Assembly: GCA_017435865.1 (NCBI GenBank)
Contig: JAFSEF010000045.1
Coordinates: forward strand, 1-41,918
DNA: 41,918 bases
Reading direction: 5' to 3'
Source of the DNA: Clostridia bacterium
Lineage (GTDB): Bacteria; Bacillota; Clostridia; Oscillospirales; Acutalibacteraceae
Positions 8,380 to 15,935 of this stretch are shown one piece after another; the stretch's first letter is position 1, and the number at the start of each line of letters is the position of its first letter. The translations under genes and the position numbers were made by a program. The notes under the pieces were generated by a model. The model was not told the origin of the DNA and ran no database searches. It worked only from the letters and a program-made list of their open reading frames with translations.

Positions 8380-8559
8380 ATGGAAGACATCCTCGGCATG
8401 TTTGGTAGCATCGGTGAAACTGAAAGCATTCCTGACATCATCAATCAGTTCGCTCAGATCCTCACTCAGCTCATCAACCTTATCGTCAAGTTCCTCGGTG
8501 GCGACTTCTCCCTGGGCACCAATCCCGAAGAAGAAACCACAGGTGCTGCTGAAGCATAA
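8380..8559 (+). CDS. Second small acidic protein with a hydrophobic helix
   Basis: 59 residues from the ATG at 8380, with an AGAGGT ribosome site 8 nt upstream. Residues 17-40 are a hydrophobic/amphipathic stretch (IPDIINQFAQILTQLINLI, then VKFLGG). The flanks are acidic (MEDILGMFGSIGETES and NPEEETTGAAEA) and the protein has a single lysine. No cysteine, no signal peptide, no recognised family. It parallels the preceding 54-residue protein in plan (acidic start, central helix, acidic end) without being an obvious duplicate, so the two may form a pair. A strong terminator follows 12 nt later. The low positive charge argues against a typical cationic bacteriocin. Confidence 0.75.
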   Translation: MEDILGMFGSIGETESIPDIINQFAQILTQLINLIVKFLGGDFSLGTNPEEETTGAAEA

Positions 8560-8571
8560 AAACTTGTGATT

Positions 8572-8605
8572 AAAAAAACCGATGCATCTGCATCGGTTTT
8601 TTTTT
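8572..8605 (+). terminator. Rho-independent terminator of the small-protein unit
   Basis: ACCGATGCA (8578-8586) pairs with TGCATCGGT (8589-8597), flanked by seven A on the left and nine T on the right. The U-tract favours plus-strand termination straight after the second small gene. Confidence 0.9.
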
Positions 8606-8655
8606 GAATATAACTCTTTTGATTCATTACACCCAAAAGAACCGCCTTTTTACAA

Positions 8656-8730
8656 GAAAACGGCTTCGCCGTAACGCGGCGACTGTTTTCGATTCGTCCA
8701 TCTCCGAGCACGTGAAGCGTGCGTTCGGAG
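8656..8730. repeat. Structured, gene-free palindromic element (two hairpins)
   Basis: Two compact GC-rich hairpins lie side by side. The first has an outer stem GAAAAC (8656-8661)/GTTTTC (8685-8690) around a CGGCTTCGCCG stem-loop. The second pairs CTCCGAGCACG (8702-8712) with CGTGCGTTCGGAG (8718-8730), with a 2-nt bulge. The base composition differs from the AT-rich spacers elsewhere in the window. It resembles dispersed palindromic repeats I know from Ruminococcaceae genomes, but only one copy is in this window, so that assignment is inference. Confidence 0.5.
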
Positions 8731-8742
8731 GGACATACAATA

Positions 8743-8787
8743 TTTTTTTTCTTTATAGAAAACGCAGTTTCCTATAAAGAAAAAAAA
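8743..8787. repeat. 21-bp near-perfect inverted repeat
   Basis: Arms 8743-8763 and 8767-8787 pair with one mismatch around a 3-nt centre (GCA). The outer ends are runs of eight T and eight A, and the inner part is CTTTATAG/CTATAAAG. The right arm's A-run is also the U-tract of the adjoining minus-strand terminator. This looks like a back-to-back terminator arrangement or the end of the preceding structured element. Confidence 0.65.
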
Positions 8788-8817
8788 CAGGGCCGCACGG
8801 GTGAGGTGCGGTCCTGT
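8780..8817 (-). terminator. Rho-independent terminator of the NfeD/SPFH operon
   Basis: 12-bp stem: 8787-8798 (ACAGGGCCGCAC) pairs with 8806-8817 around a 7-nt loop, with one G-U pair on the minus transcript. It is followed on the minus strand by eight U, and lies 14 nt after the SPFH stop. Confidence 0.88.
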
Positions 8818-8830
8818 GGGATGGTTCAGA

Positions 8831-9751
8831 TTACATGCTTTCTTTCAGGGAGGCTGCGAGGCCTGCGATGCCCTGGATTTCGGAGGGGATGATGATCTTG
8901 GTTGCCTGACCGTCGGCTGCCTTTGCGAATGCTTCGAGGCTCTTGATGGTCAGCACTGCCTGCCCGGGGTTGGCTGCGTTGATGAGCTCAATACCCTTGG
9001 CGGTTGCTTCCTGCACACGCAGGATGGCTTCGGCTTCACCTTCTGCTTCGCGGATCTTGGCTTCGCGGACAGCTTCGGCCTTGAGGATGGCTGCCTGTTT
9101 TGCAGCTTCGGCTTCGAGGATAAGTGCATCCTTTGCACCTTCTGCAACGAGGACGGCACTTGCCTTTTCACCTTCTGCCTTGAGGATGGCTTCACGGCGT
9201 TCGCGTTCTGCCTTCATCTGCTTTTCCATGGCATCCTGAATTTCCTTGGGCGGGAAGATGTTCTTCAGTTCCACACGGTTGACTTTGATGCCCCAGGGAT
9301 CGGTTGCTTCGTCAAGAATAACGCGGATCTTGGAGTTGATGGTGTCACGGGAAGTGAGGGTGTGGTCAAGTTCGAGTTCACCGATGATGTTACGCAGCGT
9401 GGTTGCGGTAAGGTTTTCAATAGCGGACACGGGATTTTCAACACCGTATGCAAAGAGTTTGGGGTCGGTGATCTGATAGAACACAACCGTGTCGATCTGC
9501 ATGGTTACGTTATCGCGGGTGATAACGGGCTGCGGTGCAAAGTCGGAAACGAGTTCCTTGAGGTTGACAATTTTTGCAACGCGTTCAATGAACGGGATTT
9601 TGATGTGAAAACCTGTCTGCCAGGTGGTGTGGTAAGCACCCAGACGTTCAATGACGTAGGCTTTGGACTGCGGTACGATCTTGATGTTGCGGATGATGAC
9701 CGCTGCAAGTACAAGAATAACGACTACAATGGGGATAATGATTTCGGGCAT
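8831..9751 (-). CDS. SPFH/Band 7 membrane protein (stomatin/QmcA-like)
   Basis: 306 residues. One N-terminal transmembrane segment (residues 4-22, IIIPIVVVILVLAAVII) is followed by the SPFH domain: IKIVPQSKAYVIERLGAYH, then FHIKIPFIERV and VITRDNVTMQIDTVVFYQI. A conserved LDEATDPWGIKVNRVELKNI precedes the long Ala/Glu-rich coiled coil at about residues 175-255 (repeats of the KAEGEKA/EAEAAK kind). Such proteins form large oligomeric scaffolds in membrane microdomains and affect membrane fluidity and protease activity. The ATG has an AGGAGG ribosome site. It follows an NfeD gene by 58 nt, the usual partner arrangement, and is closed by the terminator at 8780-8817. Confidence 0.93.
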   Translation of the reverse strand: MPEIIIPIVVVILVLAAVIIRNIKIVPQSKAYVIERLGAYHTTWQTGFHIKIPFIERVAKIVNLKELVSDFAPQPVITRDNVTMQIDTVVFYQITDPKLFAYGVENPVSAIENLTATTLRNIIGELELDHTLTSRDTINSKIRVILDEATDPWGIKVNRVELKNIFPPKEIQDAMEKQMKAERERREAILKAEGEKASAVLVAEGAKDALILEAEAAKQAAILKAEAVREAKIREAEGEAEAILRVQEATAKGIELINAANPGQAVLTIKSLEAFAKAADGQATKIIIPSEIQGIAGLAASLKESM

Positions 9752-9809
9752 GAAATAACCTCCTTAAAATATATATTTTTTTACCCTTTTCTGATTTTGA
9801 CGGTGTCCT

Positions 9810-10247
9810 TTATTTTGGTCGGACAATGGCCTTGACACCCTCGATTTTTTCGACTGTCACAACACAGTCTTTTTCAATGCACATTCCGTCGATGCTGCGT
9901 GCGGTCCATTCGGTGCCGCTGAGTTTCACACTGCCTGTGCCTGCGAGGTTGTCAATGCGTTCGGTTACCACGGCATCGGTACCGATATAACGGTCCGCGT
10001 TGGTAGGTTCTTTCTTTTTGTTGATGACCTTTTTTACAAATGGCCGCGTTGCAATCAGCACAATCACAGAAACCGCAGTGAACACAAGAAGCTGTATTCC
10101 GATGTTTTCGACGCCTGCAAGTTCAAGAATCAGAGCCACCAGTGCACCGCAGGCAAACCAGATGGTTGTCAGCTGTGCGGTCAGCGCTTCCAGTGCAAGG
10201 AACAAAACAAAAAGTCCGATCCAGATCCACAACATATATTCCTGCAT
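9810..10247 (-). CDS. NfeD-family membrane protein
   Basis: 145 residues from the ATG at 10245-10247, which has the strong site AAGGAGGGA upstream; a frame extending to 10400 would run through the promoter and is rejected. Two to three hydrophobic helices fill residues 1-70 (YMLWIWIGLFVLFLALEAL, then LLVFTAVSVIVLIATRPFV). A C-terminal OB-fold follows from about residue 85 (RYIGTDAVVTERIDNLAGTGSVKL, with VKLSGTEWTARS). This is the short NfeD1b-type form, without the ClpP-like protease domain. NfeD proteins pair with SPFH proteins in membranes, and the SPFH gene is the next gene here. Confidence 0.9.
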   Translation of the reverse strand: MQEYMLWIWIGLFVLFLALEALTAQLTTIWFACGALVALILELAGVENIGIQLLVFTAVSVIVLIATRPFVKKVINKKKEPTNADRYIGTDAVVTERIDNLAGTGSVKLSGTEWTARSIDGMCIEKDCVVTVEKIEGVKAIVRPK

Positions 10248-10280
10248 AAACGCATCCCTCCTTTTTTTGTTTTCAATGAT

Positions 10281-10309
10281 ATTATACAACAGTTTCACAC
10301 AAATGAAAA
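10281..10309 (-). promoter_or_regulatory. Probable sigma-A promoter for NfeD/SPFH
   Basis: On the minus strand: TTTTCA (10304-10309), a 17-nt spacer and a perfect TATAAT (10281-10286). The -35 box is weak. The rest of the ~300-bp gap to 10545 holds only the sialidase terminator; I see nothing else in 10310-10489. Confidence 0.55.
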
Positions 10310-10489
10310 GAGCAAAAACTGAAAAATCAAACTGCTTTTTTTGCACAAACTGCAAATTCATAATTTTTGAAAGTGAAGCCGTTTGTTCTTTTTCCGGCAA
10401 TCTCTTTTCATCTATGTATACACGAAACTGCGGTAAGTATTACACTTTTTCACAAGCAGGTTTTTTCTCCAAATGCGATCTGTTGTTAC

Positions 10490-10533
10490 AAAAATCCCCC
10501 CGGCCTGCCGCAAAAAAAGCGGAGTCAGGGGGG
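10490..10533 (-). terminator. Rho-independent terminator of the GH36/GH33 operon
   Basis: CCCCCC (10496-10501) and GGGGGG (10528-10533) close an imperfect GC-rich stem with inner CCGC/GCGG and a seven-base loop; five A at 10491-10495 region give a U-tract on the minus transcript. It sits 12 nt after the sialidase stop. Confidence 0.75.
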
Positions 10534-10545
10534 TGACCTGTTTTG

Positions 10546-12045
10546 TTATTTTGTTTTCGTAAACAGAGATACGTAGGTTTTTTTGAGAGCATGCTGAAGT
10601 TTTTTGCCAACCGGTAGCGAATCTGCGACAAAAGCAATATTATTTCCGTTGATTTCACTGATTTTACCGTCTTCAGAAAGGGTAAAAATCATATACTGCA
10701 AATGATCCGGAAGATCCTCATACAGCAAAGCAAAACTACCGTCCCTGCGCTGTGTCAGACAGGAGTAAGCATAAAACCCTTTATTAACGTGGTATGCCGG
10801 CAACCATCGGACAGAAAAATCCTCCTGTACCAGACCTACACGCAGAACCCCGTCTGCGCGGGCGGTCACGCTGCCGCCTGCAGAACTGAGAATGACCTGC
10901 CTGCCGTCGATTTTGCGGTCGGTTGCAAGGAAACTGACCATGCAATTGCGTGTTCCCTCAAGGGCCATATCGGCACAAAAGGGTGTCCAGGTTTCGCCGC
11001 CGTCGGTGCTGTCTGCAAAAGCAATGAAGTTGCTGTTGTTGCGTGCATACATACGCAGCACCTGCCTGCCGTTGCTTTCAAGCACAACCACCTGCGATTC
11101 GCTGGTTTTTGTAAGCCCATGACTGATCGCAATTTTTTTACTTCTCTTCCATGTAATTCCGTTGTCATCAGAATAAATCGCACAGGCATTTTCAAAAACA
11201 GGATCAAAGAAAAGACCTTTGTTGTTATATACACAAAACAAAATACGCTGTTTGCCGTTGTGCATAAAGACTGTGCCTCTGCCGGGGCAAAGACCCAAAA
11301 AGCTTTCTGCGTCAGATTTGATCTGATCGGACAAAATCTGCGGTGCACTCCAGGTTTTACCGTTGTCATCGGAAGTGCGAAGCCACAAATAGACCGTACG
11401 ATAAGCATGGAACGCGGCAGCACTGTAAAACACATTCTGCTGCACCTGTACTCCGGACGCACCTTTCTGTTCACAGTATATCGGTTCTCCGTTTTTATAA
11501 AGACGATATTCCCTGTCAACGGCAAATTCGGTTTTTGTGTTATCGGAACGCACACATACGGGTGCAAGCTCACCATCGAAGTCACCGATATAAAAACCGA
11601 AATCGGCAAGATCTTCATCATGACTGCGATCAGAAAGCAACATTCTCTTTTTGCCGTTTACGGATGCAAATCCTGTTCCTTTTTTTGCCTGCAAATATCC
11701 TCCCTGAGAAGGAAACACATCTGTAAGGAGAAAAATTCTGCCGTCAGCAGACTGTGCAATTGCGGGGTCAATAAAAGAAGCACTGTCTTTGTCCGTCACA
11801 CCGTCGGCATAATCATCAAAGTGATTCACAACAGCATACTGCCATTCAGATTGACCGTCAGCTGATACCGCAACAACAGTGTCGATATTGTTCGGGGAAT
11901 CCGAACCGTGCGAATAACGGGCATCCGCAGCAACCATAACCCTGCCGTCATTGAGCGTGTAAAGAGCAGGAATACGATAACGCTCCGAACCGAGCGTACC
12001 GGCATCAAAAGGTTGTGAATAGTTGATTTTCGTAGCCATAAACAT
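10546..12045 (-). CDS. GH33 exo-alpha-sialidase, no signal peptide
   Basis: 499 residues. The six-bladed sialidase fold is indicated by the RIP motif at residues 24-26 (ERYRIPALYTL). Three Asp boxes of the S-x-D-x-G-x-T-W type lie at about 225-232 (SDDNGKTW), 292-299 (SDDNGITW) and 346-353 (STDGGETW). The C-terminal FYAYSCL (424-430) carries the probable tyrosine nucleophile, and SESQVV near 315-320 its likely glutamate partner. It should release terminal sialic acid from glycans. There is no signal peptide, so it is probably cytoplasmic and acts on imported oligosaccharides. Starts at 12045 and 12039 both have a GGAG at workable spacing (7 and 6 nt); I cannot decide between them. It follows the GH36 gene by 92 nt and shares its terminator and probably its promoter. 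Confidence 0.88.
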   Translation of the reverse strand: MFMATKINYSQPFDAGTLGSERYRIPALYTLNDGRVMVAADARYSHGSDSPNNIDTVVAVSADGQSEWQYAVVNHFDDYADGVTDKDSASFIDPAIAQSADGRIFLLTDVFPSQGGYLQAKKGTGFASVNGKKRMLLSDRSHDEDLADFGFYIGDFDGELAPVCVRSDNTKTEFAVDREYRLYKNGEPIYCEQKGASGVQVQQNVFYSAAAFHAYRTVYLWLRTSDDNGKTWSAPQILSDQIKSDAESFLGLCPGRGTVFMHNGKQRILFCVYNNKGLFFDPVFENACAIYSDDNGITWKRSKKIAISHGLTKTSESQVVVLESNGRQVLRMYARNNSNFIAFADSTDGGETWTPFCADMALEGTRNCMVSFLATDRKIDGRQVILSSAGGSVTARADGVLRVGLVQEDFSVRWLPAYHVNKGFYAYSCLTQRRDGSFALLYEDLPDHLQYMIFTLSEDGKISEINGNNIAFVADSLPVGKKLQHALKKTYVSLFTKTK

Positions 12046-12137
12046 CTCCGATCTCCGTTTTTACGGATTATAATTAGAAATCTGTTTTATTATACCATGC
12101 CCCATACAATAACGCAACCGCGTCTTTGTGTATCATT

Positions 12138-13643
12138 TTATTCATCCCAGTTATAAACAACACTTTGACCATCAATTTCCCAACGGGACGGGGTTTTGTT
12201 TTCATAAATGTCTGTCGGACGGATGGTGTGTTCCTGTTGAAAAACCTTGTAGGCCTGTGAAAGGTCTTTTTTCTGCTCGTCGGTGATTCTTTCGGAACAG
12301 GATACAAACAAGGGGGTATTACTGTAAGACAACAGATGCAGCCATTGCTTATTCAGTTCCCACGGAATGTTGTCATCAAGAATGCCCACACAGTCGGCAT
12401 CACACATATAGAACGCTTCATTCTGTGCCAGGCGGAAAGCAAGTGTGTTGACACCCATTTTCCGCGTTCTGCTCCACTCCCTGCCGCTTGTGTCGTCTCC
12501 GATTCGGTTGAGCTCAACAAGACCTGCACAAAGGTGCGAAATGGTGTTGCAGCCGATCAGATACATATCTCCGGCGGCTTCCCTGATGAGACGGTAAAAA
12601 TCCAGAACGATTTCGGCATTGGTTTTGCTTTGGTCATAAAAATGCCAGTCTTCGACCTTGGTGATCGTTTCATTCAGGCTGTTTCCGAAATTGCCGAACA
12701 GATCAACGGTGGTAAAATCATGCTTGAGCATTTCGTAGCCCCAGGATCTGACTCTTTCAATATCAGCTCTGATGTGTTTTTGTACGGCAGGGTGGGTCGG
12801 GTCAAGATACTGCCGTTTTCCGCCACGCAGAATCCGCATTTCATCCGTCATTGTTTCGTCTTTTGTGTTAAGCAGACGAATCCAGATACCGGGTCTGGCA
12901 CCTGCCTGACGGATTTCATCGGCAAGTTTTTTCATATCGCCGAATTTTTCGTTTGCAATCCACGGACCGCAACAGGAATGAATCTGCCAACCGTCATCAA
13001 TAACCTGAAACGGTTTGTTTTCGATGCCGTCAGCAAGGGCAACCTGCACACGGGCATCCGACAGAATCTCACCGTAGCTGCTTTTGCCGTAGGCATAATA
13101 CCAGTTGTTGCCGCCGTAGATCTTCTCTTTCGGCAGAATGGGGTCGGGACAAAGTTTTTTACAATATGCATGCAGACAGGCAGTGACATCGTCGGATGCA
13201 TACTGTTCATACACGAATGTTGCAAGGTGGAGTTTTCTGCCGTCAAGACACACGCCGCTTGCACCGTTGCGACAATCGACCAGAGCCGTGATGCCATCTG
13301 TGGTGTAACGAAAGCTGACAAATGCATTGGGACGGGTCCTGACACCGAAACAGAAGCAGCTCTTTTTATCCGTTGCGATAAAATACCACGGAAAATGCCG
13401 TGTGCAATCGGCAAGCTTTGCAAATTCAAGTTCACCGTAACTGCGTTCCCACACGTCTCCGAGCACATACAAACCGGGATCACTTGCAAATTGCCAGTGC
13501 AATTCAATGAACTTTACCTTGTCCTTCACTGCGGTGAGATACAGAGAAAGTCCGTTGTTTTCAACAACCGTTTCGACAAGTGCATCGGAACGCTGTTCTT
13601 CACAAAGAATATTGACAGTACACTTCTGAATATCAAAAACCAT
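12138..13643 (-). CDS. GH36-type alpha-galactosidase (melibiase-like)
   Basis: 501 residues, shorter than the ~720-residue GH36 norm, with a reduced N-terminal beta domain. The TIM-barrel landmarks are present: IYGGNNWYYAYG (about 175-186), PFQVIDDGWQ (211-220), the nucleophile strand WGYEMLKHDF with Asp309, and RIGDDTSGREW with the probable acid/base Asp383 or Asp384. Retaining alpha-galactosidases of clan GH-D use this pair. No signal peptide, so cytoplasmic action on imported alpha-galactosides is likely. An N-acetylgalactosaminidase activity cannot be excluded. First gene behind the promoter at 13674-13702; the sialidase is downstream, so two terminal-sugar-trimming enzymes are probably coexpressed. 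Confidence 0.82.
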   Translation of the reverse strand: MVFDIQKCTVNILCEEQRSDALVETVVENNGLSLYLTAVKDKVKFIELHWQFASDPGLYVLGDVWERSYGELEFAKLADCTRHFPWYFIATDKKSCFCFGVRTRPNAFVSFRYTTDGITALVDCRNGASGVCLDGRKLHLATFVYEQYASDDVTACLHAYCKKLCPDPILPKEKIYGGNNWYYAYGKSSYGEILSDARVQVALADGIENKPFQVIDDGWQIHSCCGPWIANEKFGDMKKLADEIRQAGARPGIWIRLLNTKDETMTDEMRILRGGKRQYLDPTHPAVQKHIRADIERVRSWGYEMLKHDFTTVDLFGNFGNSLNETITKVEDWHFYDQSKTNAEIVLDFYRLIREAAGDMYLIGCNTISHLCAGLVELNRIGDDTSGREWSRTRKMGVNTLAFRLAQNEAFYMCDADCVGILDDNIPWELNKQWLHLLSYSNTPLFVSCSERITDEQKKDLSQAYKVFQQEHTIRPTDIYENKTPSRWEIDGQSVVYNWDE

Positions 13644-13673
13644 AACTTCAACCTCCGCATAGAATCTGTTTTC

Positions 13674-13702
13674 ATTATACCGAACAAGACCGTGCTTTGC
13701 AA
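13674..13702 (-). promoter_or_regulatory. Sigma-A promoter for GH36/GH33
   Basis: On the minus strand: TTGCAA (13697-13702), a 17-nt spacer and a perfect TATAAT (13674-13679), followed by GGAGG before the ATG at 13643. Confidence 0.75.
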
Positions 13703-13721
13703 GAAAATTTATACAACAAAC

Positions 13722-13749
13722 AAAAAGGAGCTGTTTTCACAGCTCCTTT
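13722..13749 (-). terminator. Rho-independent terminator after nhaC-like gene
   Basis: 11-bp perfect stem, 13724-13734 with 13739-13749 (AAAGGAGCTGT/ACAGCTCCTTT), 4-nt loop, then a U-rich stretch on the minus transcript. It lies 14 nt after the antiporter stop. Confidence 0.88.
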
Positions 13750-13763
13750 GGGGGGGTCCATTC

Positions 13764-15836
13764 TTATTTTGCCTTTTTCTGTACGGGTGCCTTGTTTTCC
13801 TTCTTATCGAAGATGGTCTTGACAACAAACAGAGTTGCGATCATAAGAACAATTGCGATCGGAAGGGCAATGTACCACTGCGGGACAAAACCTGCAATAA
13901 TATAAGCAACGGCAGAAACGCCTGCAACGGTGAGTGCATAAGGCAGCTGTGTGGAAACGTGGTTGACGTGGTCACACTGTGCACCTGCAGATGCCATGAT
14001 GGTGGTATCGGAAATGGGGGAGCAGTGGTCGCCGCAAACAGCACCTGCCATACAAGCAGAGATGGAAACGATGGTAAGCGGATCTGCTGCACCGAATACG
14101 GAAAGAACGATCGGAATGAGGATACCGAAAGTACCCCAGGAAGTACCGGTTGCAAAAGACAGACCGACAGCGATCAGGAAGATGATAGCCGGCAGAAGAG
14201 CCTGCAAACCTGCTGCGGAACCTTCGATCAGCTGAGAAACGAAGATCTTTGCACCCAGAGAGTCGGTCATGGCCTTCAGAGTCCATGCACAACCGAGGAT
14301 GAGGATTGCGGGAGTCATGCTCTTGAGACCTTCAGGCAGGCAAGCCATGAGATCCTTGAAGCCGACAACACGTCTGATGAGCATGTAGATCACGGTCAGG
14401 ATGATAGCAACACCGGAACCGTATACAAGACCGACAGAAGCATCGGAGTTGGTGAATGCATCGATGAAATCGTGGCTGCCTTCAGCACCGAAGAAGCCGC
14501 CGGAATAGATCATGCCGATAACGCAGGCAATGACAAGCACAACAACGGGGAGAATCAGGTCGATGACCTTGCCCTTGGGGTTGGCTTTCATGTCTTCTAC
14601 AACTGCAACCTGACCGGAAGTGAACAGGTCACCGTTCTTTGCGTTTTCTTCATGCTTCTTCATCTTGCCGAAATCAAGACCGGTGACGGCAAGGAAGATC
14701 ATCATAACGACGGTCAGAAGTGCATAGAAGTTAAACGGAATGGCTTGAATGAACAGTGCGATACCGCTTTCGGCACCTGCTGCATTTGCAAAACCTGCAA
14801 CAGCTGCTGCCCAGGAAGAAATGGGAGCAATGATGCAAACGGGAGCTGCGGTAGCATCAATGAGATAAGAAAGCTTTGCACGGGAAACTTTGTGAGCATC
14901 AGCAACGGGACGCATAACCGAACCGACGGTCAGACAATTGAAATAGTCGTCGATGAAAATCAGAACACCGAGAGCGATGGTGGCAAGCTGTGCACCGACA
15001 CGAGACTTGATATGTTTGATTGCCCATCTGCCGAATGCAGCGGAGCCGCCTGCCTTGTTCATCATGGCAACGAGTGAACCGAGAAGAACAAGGAAGATGA
15101 TGATACCCATGTTGTAGCTGTCTGCAAAGGATGCAACGAAACCGTCGCTCAGAACATGAACAACCGTGGTTTCAAAGTTACCGCCTGCATACAGAACACC
15201 ACCGAGCAGAATACCGAGAATCAGGGAAGAATAAACTTCCTTGGTGATCAGAGCCAGAACAATTGCAAAAACAGCAGGAAGCAGTGCCCAGAATGTAGCA
15301 TACATCGGAATGTCTTCCTGTACGCGGTCGATAGCAGCTGCTATGTGGCCTTCAAAGTTTTCGTCCAGTTCAAGATTGTCAGCATAGCTGTCAACATAAG
15401 CGTGTGCAGAATCGAAATCGGACAGATCATAGTCAACGAATTCGTCTTCGCCGACCTGCAGTGCAAACACTGTATCACTTGCTGCAGCTTCTTCTTCAAT
15501 TTCAACGTCAGCAACAGTGTCCTCTGCAATCATACCGTCAACAACAGGGCCTTCGCCTTCTGCTGCAGGCACATTGATGTCTTCTTCAGACAAAACAGCA
15601 TCTTCGTCGGGAGCAACTGCTTCTTCGTCAGCAGCAGGTGCCATCAGAAGCACAGCTTCGTCTTCAACAATAACTTCTTCTTCGCCTTCTGCTGCGGGAG
15701 CCATCAGAAGAACAGCATCCTCAGCGGCAACATCTTCCGTTTCGGTCATACCTGCGGTCAGGGTACCGAATGTGAAGGTGATGATACACATCATCAGAAC
15801 GACGAAAAATCTGCGGGAACCGGTGATTTTTCTCAT
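13764..15836 (-). CDS. NhaC-family Na+/H+ antiporter with secreted acidic N-terminal extension
   Basis: 690 residues; the NhaC core is usually about 500. The core begins near residue 178 and shows family landmarks such as KEVYSSLILGILLGGVLYAGG, NMGIIIFLVLLGSLVAMMNKAGG, GVLIFIDDYFNCLTVGSVMRP, and the GDHCSPISDTTI motif near the C-terminus. It should exchange Na+ (or couple ions with organic substrates) across the inner membrane. The first ~28 residues look like a signal peptide or anchor (RRFFVVLMMCIITFTFG). Residues 30-176 are very acidic and carry a repeated AVLLMAPAA at 41-49 and 61-69, plus a weaker third copy near 79-92. That extension is unusual and would lie outside the cell if the first helix is inserted. 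Start chosen for GAGAGG at good spacing and the promoter at 15871-15899. Confidence 0.85.
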   Translation of the reverse strand: MRKITGSRRFFVVLMMCIITFTFGTLTAGMTETEDVAAEDAVLLMAPAAEGEEEVIVEDEAVLLMAPAADEEAVAPDEDAVLSEEDINVPAAEGEGPVVDGMIAEDTVADVEIEEEAAASDTVFALQVGEDEFVDYDLSDFDSAHAYVDSYADNLELDENFEGHIAAAIDRVQEDIPMYATFWALLPAVFAIVLALITKEVYSSLILGILLGGVLYAGGNFETTVVHVLSDGFVASFADSYNMGIIIFLVLLGSLVAMMNKAGGSAAFGRWAIKHIKSRVGAQLATIALGVLIFIDDYFNCLTVGSVMRPVADAHKVSRAKLSYLIDATAAPVCIIAPISSWAAAVAGFANAAGAESGIALFIQAIPFNFYALLTVVMMIFLAVTGLDFGKMKKHEENAKNGDLFTSGQVAVVEDMKANPKGKVIDLILPVVVLVIACVIGMIYSGGFFGAEGSHDFIDAFTNSDASVGLVYGSGVAIILTVIYMLIRRVVGFKDLMACLPEGLKSMTPAILILGCAWTLKAMTDSLGAKIFVSQLIEGSAAGLQALLPAIIFLIAVGLSFATGTSWGTFGILIPIVLSVFGAADPLTIVSISACMAGAVCGDHCSPISDTTIMASAGAQCDHVNHVSTQLPYALTVAGVSAVAYIIAGFVPQWYIALPIAIVLMIATLFVVKTIFDKKENKAPVQKKAK

Positions 15837-15870
15837 TTTTCATAGCCTCTCTTTCATAAGGTATAAAAAC

Positions 15871-15899
15871 ATTATAAACGTAATTCCTACATTAGTCAA
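15871..15899 (-). promoter_or_regulatory. Sigma-A promoter for the nhaC-like gene
   Basis: On the minus strand: TTGACT (15894-15899), a 17-nt spacer and perfect TATAAT (15871-15876). It fixes the start of the long antiporter at 15836 rather than at an internal Met, since the leader is only ~35 nt. Confidence 0.8.
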
Positions 15900-15935
15900 C
15901 AAAAAAATAAAAATTTCCACAATTCAGGTACAGTC

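Noticed and set aside
8158-8559. Two-peptide bacteriocin or phenol-soluble-modulin-type toxin
   Set aside because: Both peptides are net acidic with few lysines, lack a double-glycine leader, and no immunity, processing or export gene is adjacent. Kept as an unknown small-protein unit.
12336-15077. 913-codon open frame on the plus strand
   Set aside because: It is antisense to GH36 and the NhaC-like gene, which have clear motifs, promoters and terminators; the translation is Cys/His/Asn-rich and shows no domain.
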